From positions 62,001 through 126,000 of the forward strand of contig NZ_JAGTAS010000052.1 of NCBI RefSeq assembly GCF_025685425.1: a stretch of 64,000 bases of DNA, given 5' to 3'. The stretch is from Terriglobus albidus (GTDB lineage Bacteria; Acidobacteriota; Terriglobia; Terriglobales; Acidobacteriaceae). Under the pieces are notes generated by a model. It saw nothing but the letters and a program-made list of their open reading frames with translations, searched no databases and was not told the origin of the DNA. The translations under genes and the position numbers were made by a program. Below are positions 25,454 through 33,235 of this stretch, piece by piece; position 1 is the first letter of the stretch; the number at the start of each line of letters is the position of its first letter.

Positions 25454-25789
25454 TCAGCTAGCCTCAAGAGAATACTCATCGATCACCACAGCCGCTTTTT
25501 GTTCTGTTTCAGACTGCTGATGACGTACAACCCTGCCCACACAATGCACCTTGACATCCGTAGCCGTACCCATAATGGCGGACGGCATGGCCATCGTAAA
25601 TTCCACCTTTGTGTCTACTCCAGGCAGCTTTCTCGCTACCAACAACAGGCCGCTGGCAGAAACGTTCTCTGTCATCGCCTCGAGGATGCCTTCGGGGGTC
25701 TGCAGACTCACTTGCAGCCGTAGGGGAAATCGCACGGCAGTGCGTACAGGGTCTTTCGTCAGAGCGAAGCTGGGAGGCAGATAGGACAT
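25454..25789 (-). CDS. Single-domain PilZ protein (c-di-GMP receptor)
   Basis: The start chosen is the ATG with GGAG seven bases upstream (MSYLPPSFALTK), giving 111 residues; a longer frame to 25870 lacks a ribosome site. Both c-di-GMP motifs are intact: RTAVR near residue 16 and ENVSASG (NxSxxG). It sits two bases ahead of the atypical regulator, so the two are almost certainly cotranslated. The pair could link c-di-GMP to transcription, perhaps of exopolysaccharide genes such as bcs (inference). Confidence 0.88.
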   Translation of the reverse strand: MSYLPPSFALTKDPVRTAVRFPLRLQVSLQTPEGILEAMTENVSASGLLLVARKLPGVDTKVEFTMAMPSAIMGTATDVKVHCVGRVVRHQQSETEQKAAVVIDEYSLEAS

Positions 25790-25907
25790 ACGATTTCTCC
25801 CGCGGAATTGGGGCCCTTGTAACCTCTTACCCTCTTCATGGTTACCACGGTGGACCCCAGTGTAACTCATTTACAAATACCCGCTACCTCAATTTTGAAA
25901 CAAGAAG

Positions 25908-27119
25908 TTACCGTTTCGGGAAGAAGCCGGCGGAACCGCCGACCCAGGTTTTATCCTGGTTATGGTCGACTCCCATCATGAGTCCGCGTCCCATCCTGGC
26001 GAGACTGATCATCGGCTGCATCCGTTTTCCCTCCGGCCAGAGATAAAGAATCCGCACCTCAACCTGGGTTGCTCCCTCAGGTGTCTGAATGACCGGCTCA
26101 AACTGAACCCGCTCCTGCAACAGGTAATTCCGTCGATCCCCTTCCGGGATCGAGCGCAACACGGTCTCTTGTGGGGAAAACGTAATTCCTTTTCCTGCAA
26201 AGGAATACAACGGTTTCAGAATCCATTGCTCGCGTTTTTCAGGAAGCCGGTCGCGATCTTTGCCCGCCATCCAGTCATCCAAAAATACCGCGGCGGGAAC
26301 CATTCGATGGCGCAGATATGGAAGCGAGAACTTGCTGATGCGGAAATACCAGTTCGGATGGCCGGCCCACTCGACCTCAAGTTCCTCCCGGTAGTCGAAG
26401 CCCGGGACGATTCCCTTCCGTTCCATCTCATCGACGATTGCCCGGTTGTAGATCCGTTTGACGGGAATCTCACGGCCATCGGATTCATACACCAGGCCCC
26501 GGCCACGCCGCTTCAGCGCGGTTACGTCCACGATCCGGATGCCCAGACGGTCCGCATGCACGTGGAAGTCCGGCAATGTCTTCTGCTCCGTGGGAGTCAC
26601 GTCGGCCAGAACCACTTCTTCCGGATCATGAGAGCCGACAATCTCTTGCCGCAGCAGCTTCCAGTAGCCAGCCTCGTCCAGGCCTCCCAAAAACCAGGAA
26701 CAGTCGTCGATTCCGAAGACCTCCGCATAGGCGCTGGATAGGACTGCCTGATAACCGAAGATGGACGGAAAGGCCTGCATCTCAACCAGGCGCGGCCGCA
26801 GTGTGCCGCCCGGCTCGCGAACCAGACCGAAATCGATGGCCAGGAAGAGAGGTTGACCGCTCTCCTGAGACACACGGTAGCGCTCCGGCACGGTTGCGGC
26901 AGAGTCCCGCATGTACTCAGGGTTTTCCGTCAGTTGCAGGGTAAGCTCCTCCCCCGCCTGCACCATCTCGTCGAGTGTCTCGCGGGCGAAGAAGCATGGC
27001 GTCTCCGCCATGCGGAACTGGACGCTGGCGCGTGTGCGCTCGTCCATCAACCGCTGCAACCGGCTGTATTTTTCCGAGGTAAACCCCGCGTTGAAGCGTT
27101 CCCGCCAGCCGGCCAGCAT
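25908..27119 (-). CDS. Uncharacterised protein with ATP-grasp-like C-terminal part
   Basis: The frame extends to 27200, but its first 27 codons run into repeat copy B, so the ATG at 27119 (MLAGWRERFNAGF) is preferred, giving 403 residues. The C-terminal half has ATP-grasp-like features: REQWILKPLYSFAGKGITF, YLLQERVQFEPVI, VEVRILYLWPEGKRM and a terminal WVGGSAGFFP. The N-terminal half (LVEMQAFPSIFGYQAVL) has no motif I recognise. Soluble. No obvious operon partner: the DUF1080 gene upstream is separated by the repeat. Probable ligase or kinase-like enzyme of unknown substrate. Confidence 0.65.
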   Translation of the reverse strand: MLAGWRERFNAGFTSEKYSRLQRLMDERTRASVQFRMAETPCFFARETLDEMVQAGEELTLQLTENPEYMRDSAATVPERYRVSQESGQPLFLAIDFGLVREPGGTLRPRLVEMQAFPSIFGYQAVLSSAYAEVFGIDDCSWFLGGLDEAGYWKLLRQEIVGSHDPEEVVLADVTPTEQKTLPDFHVHADRLGIRIVDVTALKRRGRGLVYESDGREIPVKRIYNRAIVDEMERKGIVPGFDYREELEVEWAGHPNWYFRISKFSLPYLRHRMVPAAVFLDDWMAGKDRDRLPEKREQWILKPLYSFAGKGITFSPQETVLRSIPEGDRRNYLLQERVQFEPVIQTPEGATQVEVRILYLWPEGKRMQPMISLARMGRGLMMGVDHNQDKTWVGGSAGFFPKR

Positions 27120-27147
27120 TCGATCTCTTCTCCCCGCAGACGCTTGA

Positions 27148-27255
27148 GCATTTTCCCTGTTGCCGGGTATTCCGGAAGGGGCGTGAAGCGGCGTTTTCAT
27201 TGCGGAAAACGCCCATAGATCCGGAAGCCCTACACTACACCTGCAGGGAAAATGC
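27148..27255 (+). repeat. Dispersed 108-bp palindromic element, copy B
   Basis: Full-length copy: begins GCATTTTCCCTGTTGC, ends CTGCAGGGAAAATGC, with the internal hairpin GGCGTTTTC...GAAAACGCC intact. It occupies the gap between the DUF1080 stop and the ATP-grasp-like gene start. Confidence 0.9.
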
Positions 27256-27307
27256 TATCGCCCCGCACGAGGCGGGGCGATGCTGGCGCCTTGATGGCTA
27301 GCTTAGG

Positions 27308-28264
27308 TTACTTCAGCTCCTTGAGGTACACATTCCTTACCCAATATTCGCCAGTCGATTCCACTTCGATACCGAGCTTACCGCTGGCGCGGAAGTACTT
27401 CGGATCGAGATCGACGAATGAGGTGATGAGGTGACCGTTCATGAAGATCTGGGTCGTATTGCCCTTGGCAATGATCATGAACGAATTCCAGTCATCCTTC
27501 TTAAACCACTGATTCAGCTGATCCTTTTCCGCAATGGTCGCCGTCGCGAAGGTAGGCTTGCCAGGCTCTGCGAGGATAGCGTGTCCCGGGGGCGAGATGA
27601 TGGAGCGGCCACCCTGCTCATAGAACATGCCTGACCACATGTTGCCGGCGTCGAAGTCGGCCTGTGGTCCAAAGAGATCCCACTTGGCCTGCGACTCCTT
27701 GCTTGGCGGAGTTCCGGGGTTCGCGCATGCCGGCGGACGCGGAGGCACCCCAGCCGGACGAGCTGCTCCCTGACCGGCGGCAGCGCCGGCGCCTGCAGCA
27801 GCCCCCGCAGGACGAGGAGCTCCCCCACCAGCCATCCGCTGACGCGGCGGATAGACCGTTCCTGTCGGCTTCTCTGTGAGATAGCTGCGGAACTGCATAC
27901 CGCCGTTCACGCGTTCTGTCCCCTTGAAGTCGTACTTCAGGATGAAGTCGGCGGGCTCGCCTCCTTGCCACACCAGATACACCGTGCCGGTGGGGTGCTC
28001 GCAGGTCGGATGGATGTAGATAGCGCCATCCTTGACTGACCAGAGTGAGGTATCACCGTCCCAACCCTTCAGGCTGCTGCCATCGAAGAGGGGTGTGAAG
28101 CCGGTATTGTCGGTGTAGTCGTACGGCGCGGAACCACGCGGATTGAAGCCTGGCGGAAACGCAGGGGCGGCCTGACCGGCCGGAGCCTGTGAGACGGCCA
28201 TTGGGGCTGCCAGCATGAGGGCAGCGGCGCCAAGGTGCAGTGGAATCGAAAACAGCTTCTTCAT
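27308..28264 (-). CDS. Exported DUF1080 (3-keto-disaccharide hydrolase-like) protein
   Basis: The 318-residue protein has a Sec signal peptide (MKKLFSIPLHLGAAALMLAAPMAVSQ). A DUF1080 concanavalin-like fold is indicated by FTPLFDGSSLKGWDGD, DFILKYDFKG, GMQFRS, WNSFMIIAKGNTTQIFMNGH and the LGIEVESTGEYWVRNVYLKEL ending. A low-complexity Ala/Gly/Pro insert interrupts the domain at about residues 148-188. Family members act on 3-keto-glycosides or bind glycans. The Gfo/Idh/MocA oxidoreductase lies just upstream on the same strand, a common pairing for keto-sugar metabolism. Confidence 0.88.
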   Translation of the reverse strand: MKKLFSIPLHLGAAALMLAAPMAVSQAPAGQAAPAFPPGFNPRGSAPYDYTDNTGFTPLFDGSSLKGWDGDTSLWSVKDGAIYIHPTCEHPTGTVYLVWQGGEPADFILKYDFKGTERVNGGMQFRSYLTEKPTGTVYPPRQRMAGGGAPRPAGAAAGAGAAAGQGAARPAGVPPRPPACANPGTPPSKESQAKWDLFGPQADFDAGNMWSGMFYEQGGRSIISPPGHAILAEPGKPTFATATIAEKDQLNQWFKKDDWNSFMIIAKGNTTQIFMNGHLITSFVDLDPKYFRASGKLGIEVESTGEYWVRNVYLKELK

Positions 28265-28380
28265 CGGTAGATAGCCTCCAGAGCTTACAAAATGAGTCGT
28301 CTCAGGTACAGACCCGAAATTTCCCTCTTCAAGACTGCGAACGGAATCCTACCCGAACGGAGTCAACTTCGCCTAGGGCA

Positions 28381-28413
28381 TGTCATCAAATTCCTGCACA
28401 GGAATGGATGACA
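28381..28413. repeat. 33-bp interrupted palindrome between Gfo/Idh/MocA and DUF1080 genes
   Basis: Two nested arms pair: TGTCATC with GATGACA and ATTCCTG with CAGGAAT, centred on CA. It could be an operator for the DUF1080 gene, whose start is about 115 bases further on, or a hairpin ending the upstream transcript; no T-run is present. Confidence 0.5.
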
Positions 28414-28473
28414 CACTGTCGAAGCGATGACACTCCCGGGGTAATGCCGGCGCGTGCAGAGACGCACGCACCG

Positions 28474-28539
28474 GTCTGGAAGTCTCACCCCAAAACGTCT
28501 GGAAGTCTCACCCCAAACGTCTGGAAGTCTCAACCCAGC
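28474..28539. repeat. Three tandem copies of a 21-23-bp repeat
   Basis: The unit is GTCTGGAAGTCTCACCCCAA plus 1-3 bases; the third copy has one change (CTCAACCC). The third copy contains the stop codon of the Gfo/Idh/MocA gene, so the array straddles its 3' end. Confidence 0.85.
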
Positions 28540-29861
28540 GTCATCTTGACCGGATCCCAGTGAATGATAGAGCCCTTCTCGACGCTGCGGTTCGCCAGCA
28601 AAGCCGCGCCTGCCGCGCGGAAGCCAAAGGTGGCATCTTCAACCGGCTGCTTGCGGGTTCGTACTGAGTTGAAGAAGTTCCGGAAGTGATCGTAGTTATC
28701 CGCATAACCCTTTTCCGCAGAGAACTTCTGGATCGTTTGCGGAGGCGCGCCTTCGGGATGGGTGACCGGATACTTCTTGCGGTACTCCGCGAACGTCTCC
28801 TTCTGTATCGCTTCGCTGAAAGTGCTCACGGTAAAGCCGGGCTCCTTCTCGTGCGGAACACGGGTTACCGTCACGGTGTTGCCGGCGATCTCCATCGTTC
28901 CCTCATCGCCCGTAAACAGGAAGCCTTCGCTCTCTTCTCCGCCGTTTACGAAGTTCACGCGCAGGCTAAGGTTGAAGCCCTCGGGATAGTCGAAGAGCGC
29001 CAGCAGGACATCGTTAGCATCGCGGCCGTCGTTCCAGTAACGGATCGCGCCGGTCGCCATCGCCCGTGTAGGTCCGTTCGATCCTGTAATGAAGTGGGTT
29101 CCGCTGAAGAGGTGGACAAACAGATCCCCGGCAACGCCAGAACCGTAGTCGCTCCACTTGCGCCACTGGAAGAAGCGCTCCGGACTCCACTCATGCTTCG
29201 GAGCGGAACCGAGGAAGCGCGGCCAGTCGCAGGTCTGCGGGCTGGCATCCACAGGAACGGTATAGTTCCAGGCGCCGATCGAGGAGTTGCGGTCCCAGCG
29301 GGCGTTGATGGTATTCAGCTTGCCGATAGCGCCCGCGGCCAAGAGCTCCTTGGCCTTGGCATAGACGACGGAGCTGACGCGTTGGCTGCCAACCTGCAGG
29401 ATGCAGCCGGTCTCCTTTGCCGTGCGGACGATCTCAGGTCCGTCCTCGTAGACGTGGATCATCGGCTTTTCGAGATAAACGTCCTTGCCTGCCTTCATGG
29501 CATCTACTGCGGCCTGCTTATGCCAGTGGTCAGGCGTGGCGATCAGTACCGCATCCACATCGGGACGAGCAAGAATCTCTTTGTAGTCGCGCGTGGTAAA
29601 GATATCGCTGCCCCAGAGCTCTTTGCTGTGCGCTAAGCGGCCATCATAGCAATCCGCAACCGCAACCAGCTTGACACCCGGAACCTGTACGGCCCAGCGC
29701 GCGTCGCCCTGCCCCTGAATGCCGGCGCCGATCAGCGCAAGCTGGATGGTGTCATTCGGCGACTTTACGCGCGGTCCCTGAGCATGCAGGGAACGCAAGG
29801 TGACTGCTCCGGCAGCAGCCATAGCCGAAGAACGAAGAAACAACCGGCGATCCATATCCAT
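28530..29861 (-). CDS. Tat-exported Gfo/Idh/MocA family oxidoreductase
   Basis: The start is the ATG eight bases after GGAGG (MDMDRRLFLRSS), giving 443 residues. A twin-arginine signal (DRRLFLRSSAMAAAGAV) precedes a Rossmann NAD(P) domain (LALIGAGIQGQG) and the family motif YLEKPMIHVYEDGPEIV with the catalytic-site lysine; the C-terminal domain has GDLFVHLFSGTHF. Such Tat-exported members carry a bound cofactor and oxidise sugars or derivatives in the periplasm. It is upstream of the DUF1080 gene on the same strand, so a joint role in keto-glycoside turnover is likely. Its last codons lie inside a tandem repeat. Confidence 0.9.
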   Translation of the reverse strand: MDMDRRLFLRSSAMAAAGAVTLRSLHAQGPRVKSPNDTIQLALIGAGIQGQGDARWAVQVPGVKLVAVADCYDGRLAHSKELWGSDIFTTRDYKEILARPDVDAVLIATPDHWHKQAAVDAMKAGKDVYLEKPMIHVYEDGPEIVRTAKETGCILQVGSQRVSSVVYAKAKELLAAGAIGKLNTINARWDRNSSIGAWNYTVPVDASPQTCDWPRFLGSAPKHEWSPERFFQWRKWSDYGSGVAGDLFVHLFSGTHFITGSNGPTRAMATGAIRYWNDGRDANDVLLALFDYPEGFNLSLRVNFVNGGEESEGFLFTGDEGTMEIAGNTVTVTRVPHEKEPGFTVSTFSEAIQKETFAEYRKKYPVTHPEGAPPQTIQKFSAEKGYADNYDHFRNFFNSVRTRKQPVEDATFGFRAAGAALLANRSVEKGSIIHWDPVKMTLG

Positions 29862-29966
29862 CCTGTAAGCCTCCACTTTGTGAGTCCAGACAGGTATACG
29901 GGGAAGAGGCTGTGCTCGGCAACTGGCGGAATGTCCTACGCTTAACCTTTGTGCGACGACACCAGC

Positions 29967-30392
29967 CTAAAGCGGCGCAGTCGTGAAATCGCTGATGAAC
30001 TGAATTCCCGGAATATGGAGCTTCTGCAGCCTCTTGTCCCCAGTCAGGAAAAGATCTACTTTTTCCACTGCAGCCGCTGCAAGATGAATTGTGTCCGCTG
30101 CCGATGTGCGATGCTCCGCACGGATTCTTGCAAAGATATCGACCGCTCTTTCGTCGAAGCTCAACAATCGAATGCCGGCGACCCGCATTCCTTCGCGAAC
30201 CGCTCGGGCTGTCTCTTCATCTTTGTCGCGATAGGCCCCCGCAAGAATTTCACCTAGCGCAAGATGGCTGGTACAGAGCTCATCTCCTCGCTCCAGAGAG
30301 CGTTTGCGCAGATAGGCCACACGATCGCCGAACTGCGTGTCGTCCTGAAAGAGGTAGATGAACAGCATCGAGTCCCAGTAGATGCGGCTCAT
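29967..30392 (-). CDS. PIN-domain ribonuclease (VapC-like toxin)
   Basis: The 141-residue protein has the PIN acidic site: Asp7 (IYWDSML), Glu48 (LALGEILAG), Asp100 (AADTIHLA) and Asp119 (TGDKRL). Length and motif spacing fit VapC toxins that cut tRNA or rRNA. Its start overlaps the stop of the upstream 134-residue gene by four bases, the usual antitoxin-toxin coupling. The local DNA looks richer in A and T than neighbouring genes, which would fit acquisition by transfer. Confidence 0.88.
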   Translation of the reverse strand: MSRIYWDSMLFIYLFQDDTQFGDRVAYLRKRSLERGDELCTSHLALGEILAGAYRDKDEETARAVREGMRVAGIRLLSFDERAVDIFARIRAEHRTSAADTIHLAAAAVEKVDLFLTGDKRLQKLHIPGIQFISDFTTAPL

Positions 30393-30793
30393 TGAGACTC
30401 CTTACGATCACTACGCAGCTCTTCCAGAAATGCTTTGGCTCCTTCACGAATAGCACCTCGCAGCGAGCCACGTAATCCAAGAAGAGAGTCCTTGGCTGGA
30501 GTCACATCTGGGCTCCGGGCCTCCGGTTTATTTGCAGACCGAAATTCGTATCGTGTCGTCACGCGATAGTCGTCGCCTAGAACCCGAACAGAAACGCCTT
30601 GCGCCTGCTGTAATTTTTTAGATTTGAGAGCCTCGCATATCTGTCGAACGTGGCTCGGTGGGAACCCCTCTTGGAAAAGCTTTTCCTGTAACTCCCCCAC
30701 CTCGATGACAACGGAGCCATCTATCGAATCTTTTTTTGAGAGATAGTCGCGAATAGCTACATCGCGTACCAATTGACTGCTCCCTTTGCCCAT
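30389..30793 (-). CDS. Putative antitoxin partner of the PIN toxin, unrecognised family
   Basis: A 134-residue hydrophilic protein coupled by ATGA overlap to the PIN gene. I do not recognise a VapB, Phd, AbrB or RHH fold. Residues 27-85 (VVIEVGELQEKLFQEGFPPSHVRQICEALKSKKL...VLGDDYRVTTRYEF) look like a helix-helix-wing arrangement, possibly winged-helix DNA binding; the C-terminal part (about 95-134) is basic, helical and could wrap the toxin. Antitoxin function is inferred from position only. Confidence 0.6.
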   Translation of the reverse strand: MGKGSSQLVRDVAIRDYLSKKDSIDGSVVIEVGELQEKLFQEGFPPSHVRQICEALKSKKLQQAQGVSVRVLGDDYRVTTRYEFRSANKPEARSPDVTPAKDSLLGLRGSLRGAIREGAKAFLEELRSDRKESQ

Positions 30794-30936
30794 CTCTCCC
30801 TCGTTTTGTTGCCGGACTATAGAGCGGGCCTTCAGCCCTTCCCTTCAACACACCAGTGAAGCTGGGGCGTTGCCCAGGCTGATATAGAACGCACCTTCAG
30901 TGCTTTTGTCTCGCCTCTCCAAAGCCCTTATTCATC

Positions 30937-30968
30937 AAAATACAGTATTTTCATTACTGGTACAGTAT
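30937..30968. promoter_or_regulatory. Palindrome and repeated TACAGTAT box ahead of the ABC-F gene
   Basis: AAAATAC-A-GTATTTT is a perfect dyad at 30937-30951, and TACAGTAT occurs at 30941 and again 20 bases later at 30961, about two helical turns. The region is shared by the divergent antitoxin-toxin pair, so it could be its operator or control the ABC-F gene. Confidence 0.4.
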
Positions 30969-31005
30969 GAAGAGTTTTGCGAGAGCAAATTATCCTGAAG
31001 GAGTA

Positions 31006-32814
31006 ATGCCTCCGATTCTGAATGCACGCACCATCAGCAAGGCCTTTGGGGCCTCGCCGCTCTTTCGCGATATCTCGCTCACCATCTCGGACGGCGACCG
31101 CATCGGCCTGATCGGCCCTAATGGCGCCGGCAAGTCGACATTGCTCTCGATCCTTGGCGGCCAGCAGGAGCCGGACTCAGGCGAAGTTGCAAGCCGCAAG
31201 CGCGCCCGTGTCGCCTATGTGGCTCAGGACTCGGAGTTTGCCTCTGGACGCACCGTTCGTCAGGTGCTGGAAGATGCCCTCGCCAAGGCTCACGTCCCGG
31301 AGGACGAACGCGACGGCCGCCTGCACGAAACCGTGGGCCGCGCAGGATTCCCATCGTTCGATTCGGAGGCCGCTTCCCTATCCGGAGGCTGGCGCAAGCG
31401 CCTTGCCATCTCCGAGGCCACCATCACGCGTCCTGACGTGCTGATGCTGGACGAACCGACGAATCATCTTGACCTGGAAGGCATCGAGTGGCTGGAAGAG
31501 CTACTGCAGCAGGCGCCTTATGCCGTCGTGACCATCTCGCACGATCGCTACTTCCTGGAAAACGTCGCCACCGACATCATCGAGCTGAACCGCATCTACG
31601 CTGAAGGATTGCTGCGCGTCCGTGGATCGTACTCGCGTTTTCTGGAAGAGAAGCAGAGCTATCTCGCCTCCCAGTCGCGGGAGCAGGAGGCGCTTCGGAA
31701 CCGCGTCCGCACGGAGATTGACTGGCTGCGCCGCGGCCCGAAGGCACGCACCACCAAGAGCAAAGCGCGCATCGATAAGGCAAACGAGCTGATCGGGCAA
31801 CTCGCGGACGTAAACTCGCGCACCAATACCCGCACGACCGATATTGATTTCACCGCCTCCGACCGCAAGACCAAGCGGCTGATTGAACTGGAGAATCTCG
31901 GCTACGAGATCGACGGCAAGACCATCTTCCGCGATCTGAGCTTCACCTTCACCGCCGGTACCCGCGTGGGGCTGGTCGGCCCTAATGGCAGCGGCAAGAC
32001 CACCCTGTTGCGTCTGCTGCGGAACGAAATCCAGCCGACCTCCGGCGCCATCAAGCGGGCCGAATTTCTGCGCACGGTTTACTTCTCCCAGCTTCGTGAG
32101 ATCGATTCTTCCCTGACGCTGAAACAGGCGCTGACGCCGGACGGCGGAGACTCCGTCACCTTCAATGGCCGCCAGATCCATGTTGCGAGCTGGGCCAACC
32201 GCTTTCTCTTCACCGGCGAGCAGCTCAACCAGCCCGTGGATCGGCTTTCAGGCGGCGAGCGCGCTCGCGTGCTGATCGCGCGGCTGATGCTGCAACCGGC
32301 CGACCTGCTGCTTCTGGACGAGCCTACGAACGACCTCGACATTCCAACACTCGAGATTCTGGAAGAATCGCTGCTTGAGTTTCCTGGAGCCCTGGTTCTG
32401 GTCACTCACGACCGCTATCTGCTCGACCGCGTCTCCACGACCGTGCTCGGTCTGGACGGCGAGGGTGATGCGGCTCAATTTGCCGATTACAGCCAGTGGG
32501 AGGAGTGGAAGAGCCAAAAAGAGGAGCCCGGCAACGCCACCCCTGCCCGTGAAGAGAGCACAACGCCTGCCATCGAGGTCCGCGCGCAGAAGAAAAAGCT
32601 TTCCTACCTGGAAGCCCGGGAGTTCGCCACGATCGAGCAACGCGTGGAAGAGGCGGACGAACGGGTTGTCGCACTGAAAGCGAAGCTGGAAGACCCTGCC
32701 GTGGCCACAAACGCCGCCGAGTTACAGGCGACGTTGGCGGAGCTGGAGACGGCACAGACCGAAATGGAAACGCTCTATGCCCGCTGGGCGGAGTTGACCG
32801 AGAAGGCCGGCTGA
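31006..32814 (+). CDS. uup: ABC-F family ATPase, Uup type
   Basis: Translation-linked ABC-F protein with two ATPase cassettes and no membrane domain. Cassette 1: GPNGAGKST, LSGGWRKRLAI, DEPTNHLDLEGIEWLEELL; cassette 2: GPNGSGKTT, LSGGERARVLIARLM, DEPTNDLDIPTLEILE. The linker between them is Arg/Lys-rich and the last 75 residues (after about 525) form the Uup-type C-terminal coiled coil. The ATG at 31006 follows GGAG closely and matches the usual MPPILNA-type start; an ATG 13 codons upstream at 30967 has no ribosome site. 602 residues. Confidence 0.92.
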   Translation: MPPILNARTISKAFGASPLFRDISLTISDGDRIGLIGPNGAGKSTLLSILGGQQEPDSGEVASRKRARVAYVAQDSEFASGRTVRQVLEDALAKAHVPEDERDGRLHETVGRAGFPSFDSEAASLSGGWRKRLAISEATITRPDVLMLDEPTNHLDLEGIEWLEELLQQAPYAVVTISHDRYFLENVATDIIELNRIYAEGLLRVRGSYSRFLEEKQSYLASQSREQEALRNRVRTEIDWLRRGPKARTTKSKARIDKANELIGQLADVNSRTNTRTTDIDFTASDRKTKRLIELENLGYEIDGKTIFRDLSFTFTAGTRVGLVGPNGSGKTTLLRLLRNEIQPTSGAIKRAEFLRTVYFSQLREIDSSLTLKQALTPDGGDSVTFNGRQIHVASWANRFLFTGEQLNQPVDRLSGGERARVLIARLMLQPADLLLLDEPTNDLDIPTLEILEESLLEFPGALVLVTHDRYLLDRVSTTVLGLDGEGDAAQFADYSQWEEWKSQKEEPGNATPAREESTTPAIEVRAQKKKLSYLEAREFATIEQRVEEADERVVALKAKLEDPAVATNAAELQATLAELETAQTEMETLYARWAELTEKAG

Positions 32815-32836
32815 GCGGGTGGTATCCTCGAAACAA

Positions 32837-32962
32837 ATGCACTTCAGTCCTGATTTCCATCAGAAGGCCCGCCGCCTCGCATGGCGCATTTTGCTCGTCG
32901 CCATCGTGTTGGTGGTGATGCATCACGGCTATACGTTTGGGCAGTGGTTGCAGAAACATTAG
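32837..32962 (+). CDS. Possible 41-residue single-span membrane peptide
   Basis: The frame MHFSPDFHQKARR... has a basic N-terminal end followed by one hydrophobic segment (ILLVAIVLVVMHHGYTFG) and stops just before the inverted-repeat element. It lies 22 bp after the ABC-F gene and could be cotranscribed. No clear ribosome site; treated as tentative. Confidence 0.4.
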   Translation: MHFSPDFHQKARRLAWRILLVAIVLVVMHHGYTFGQWLQKH

Positions 32963-32976
32963 GTTAGGGATATCAC

Positions 32977-33177
32977 CCATACACCGGGTGCCCATCCATT
33001 GCAAAGCAATGGGTGGGATTGAAGCCGGCTCGATATTTGAATACCGGTATAAGTAAACCTGCACGAATTTACCCTTGAGGGGTCGCTCAATCTCTCGCAA
33101 AGACTAAGAGCGGTTCGAGCACCAGCTCGAATAATTCCACCCATTGCTTCGCAATGGATGGGGCACCCAGTGTATGG
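32977..33177. repeat. 201-bp MITE-like element with about 44-bp terminal inverted repeats
   Basis: The left arm (32977-33020) and the reverse complement of the right arm (33133-33177) match at about 41 of 45 positions, starting CCATACAC-GGGTG. Each arm also folds on itself (CCATTGC-AAA-GCAATGG; CCATTGC-TTC-GCAATGG). The 112-base centre has no gene. Non-autonomous transposable element or paired REP hairpins are the two options. Confidence 0.75.
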
Positions 33178-33235
33178 ACTACTTGAGATACTTTTCTCTG
33201 GTAAAGACGCGCAGGCGGTCAGAAACTGTCTTCGT

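Noticed and set aside
27120-27200. N-terminal extension of the ATP-grasp-like protein into repeat copy B
   Set aside because: An internal ATG at 27119 gives a plausible start and the extra residues are repeat-encoded.
33158-33235. N-terminal extension of the amidohydrolase into the inverted-repeat element
   Set aside because: The ATG at 33236 begins a clear signal peptide; the extension would bury it.
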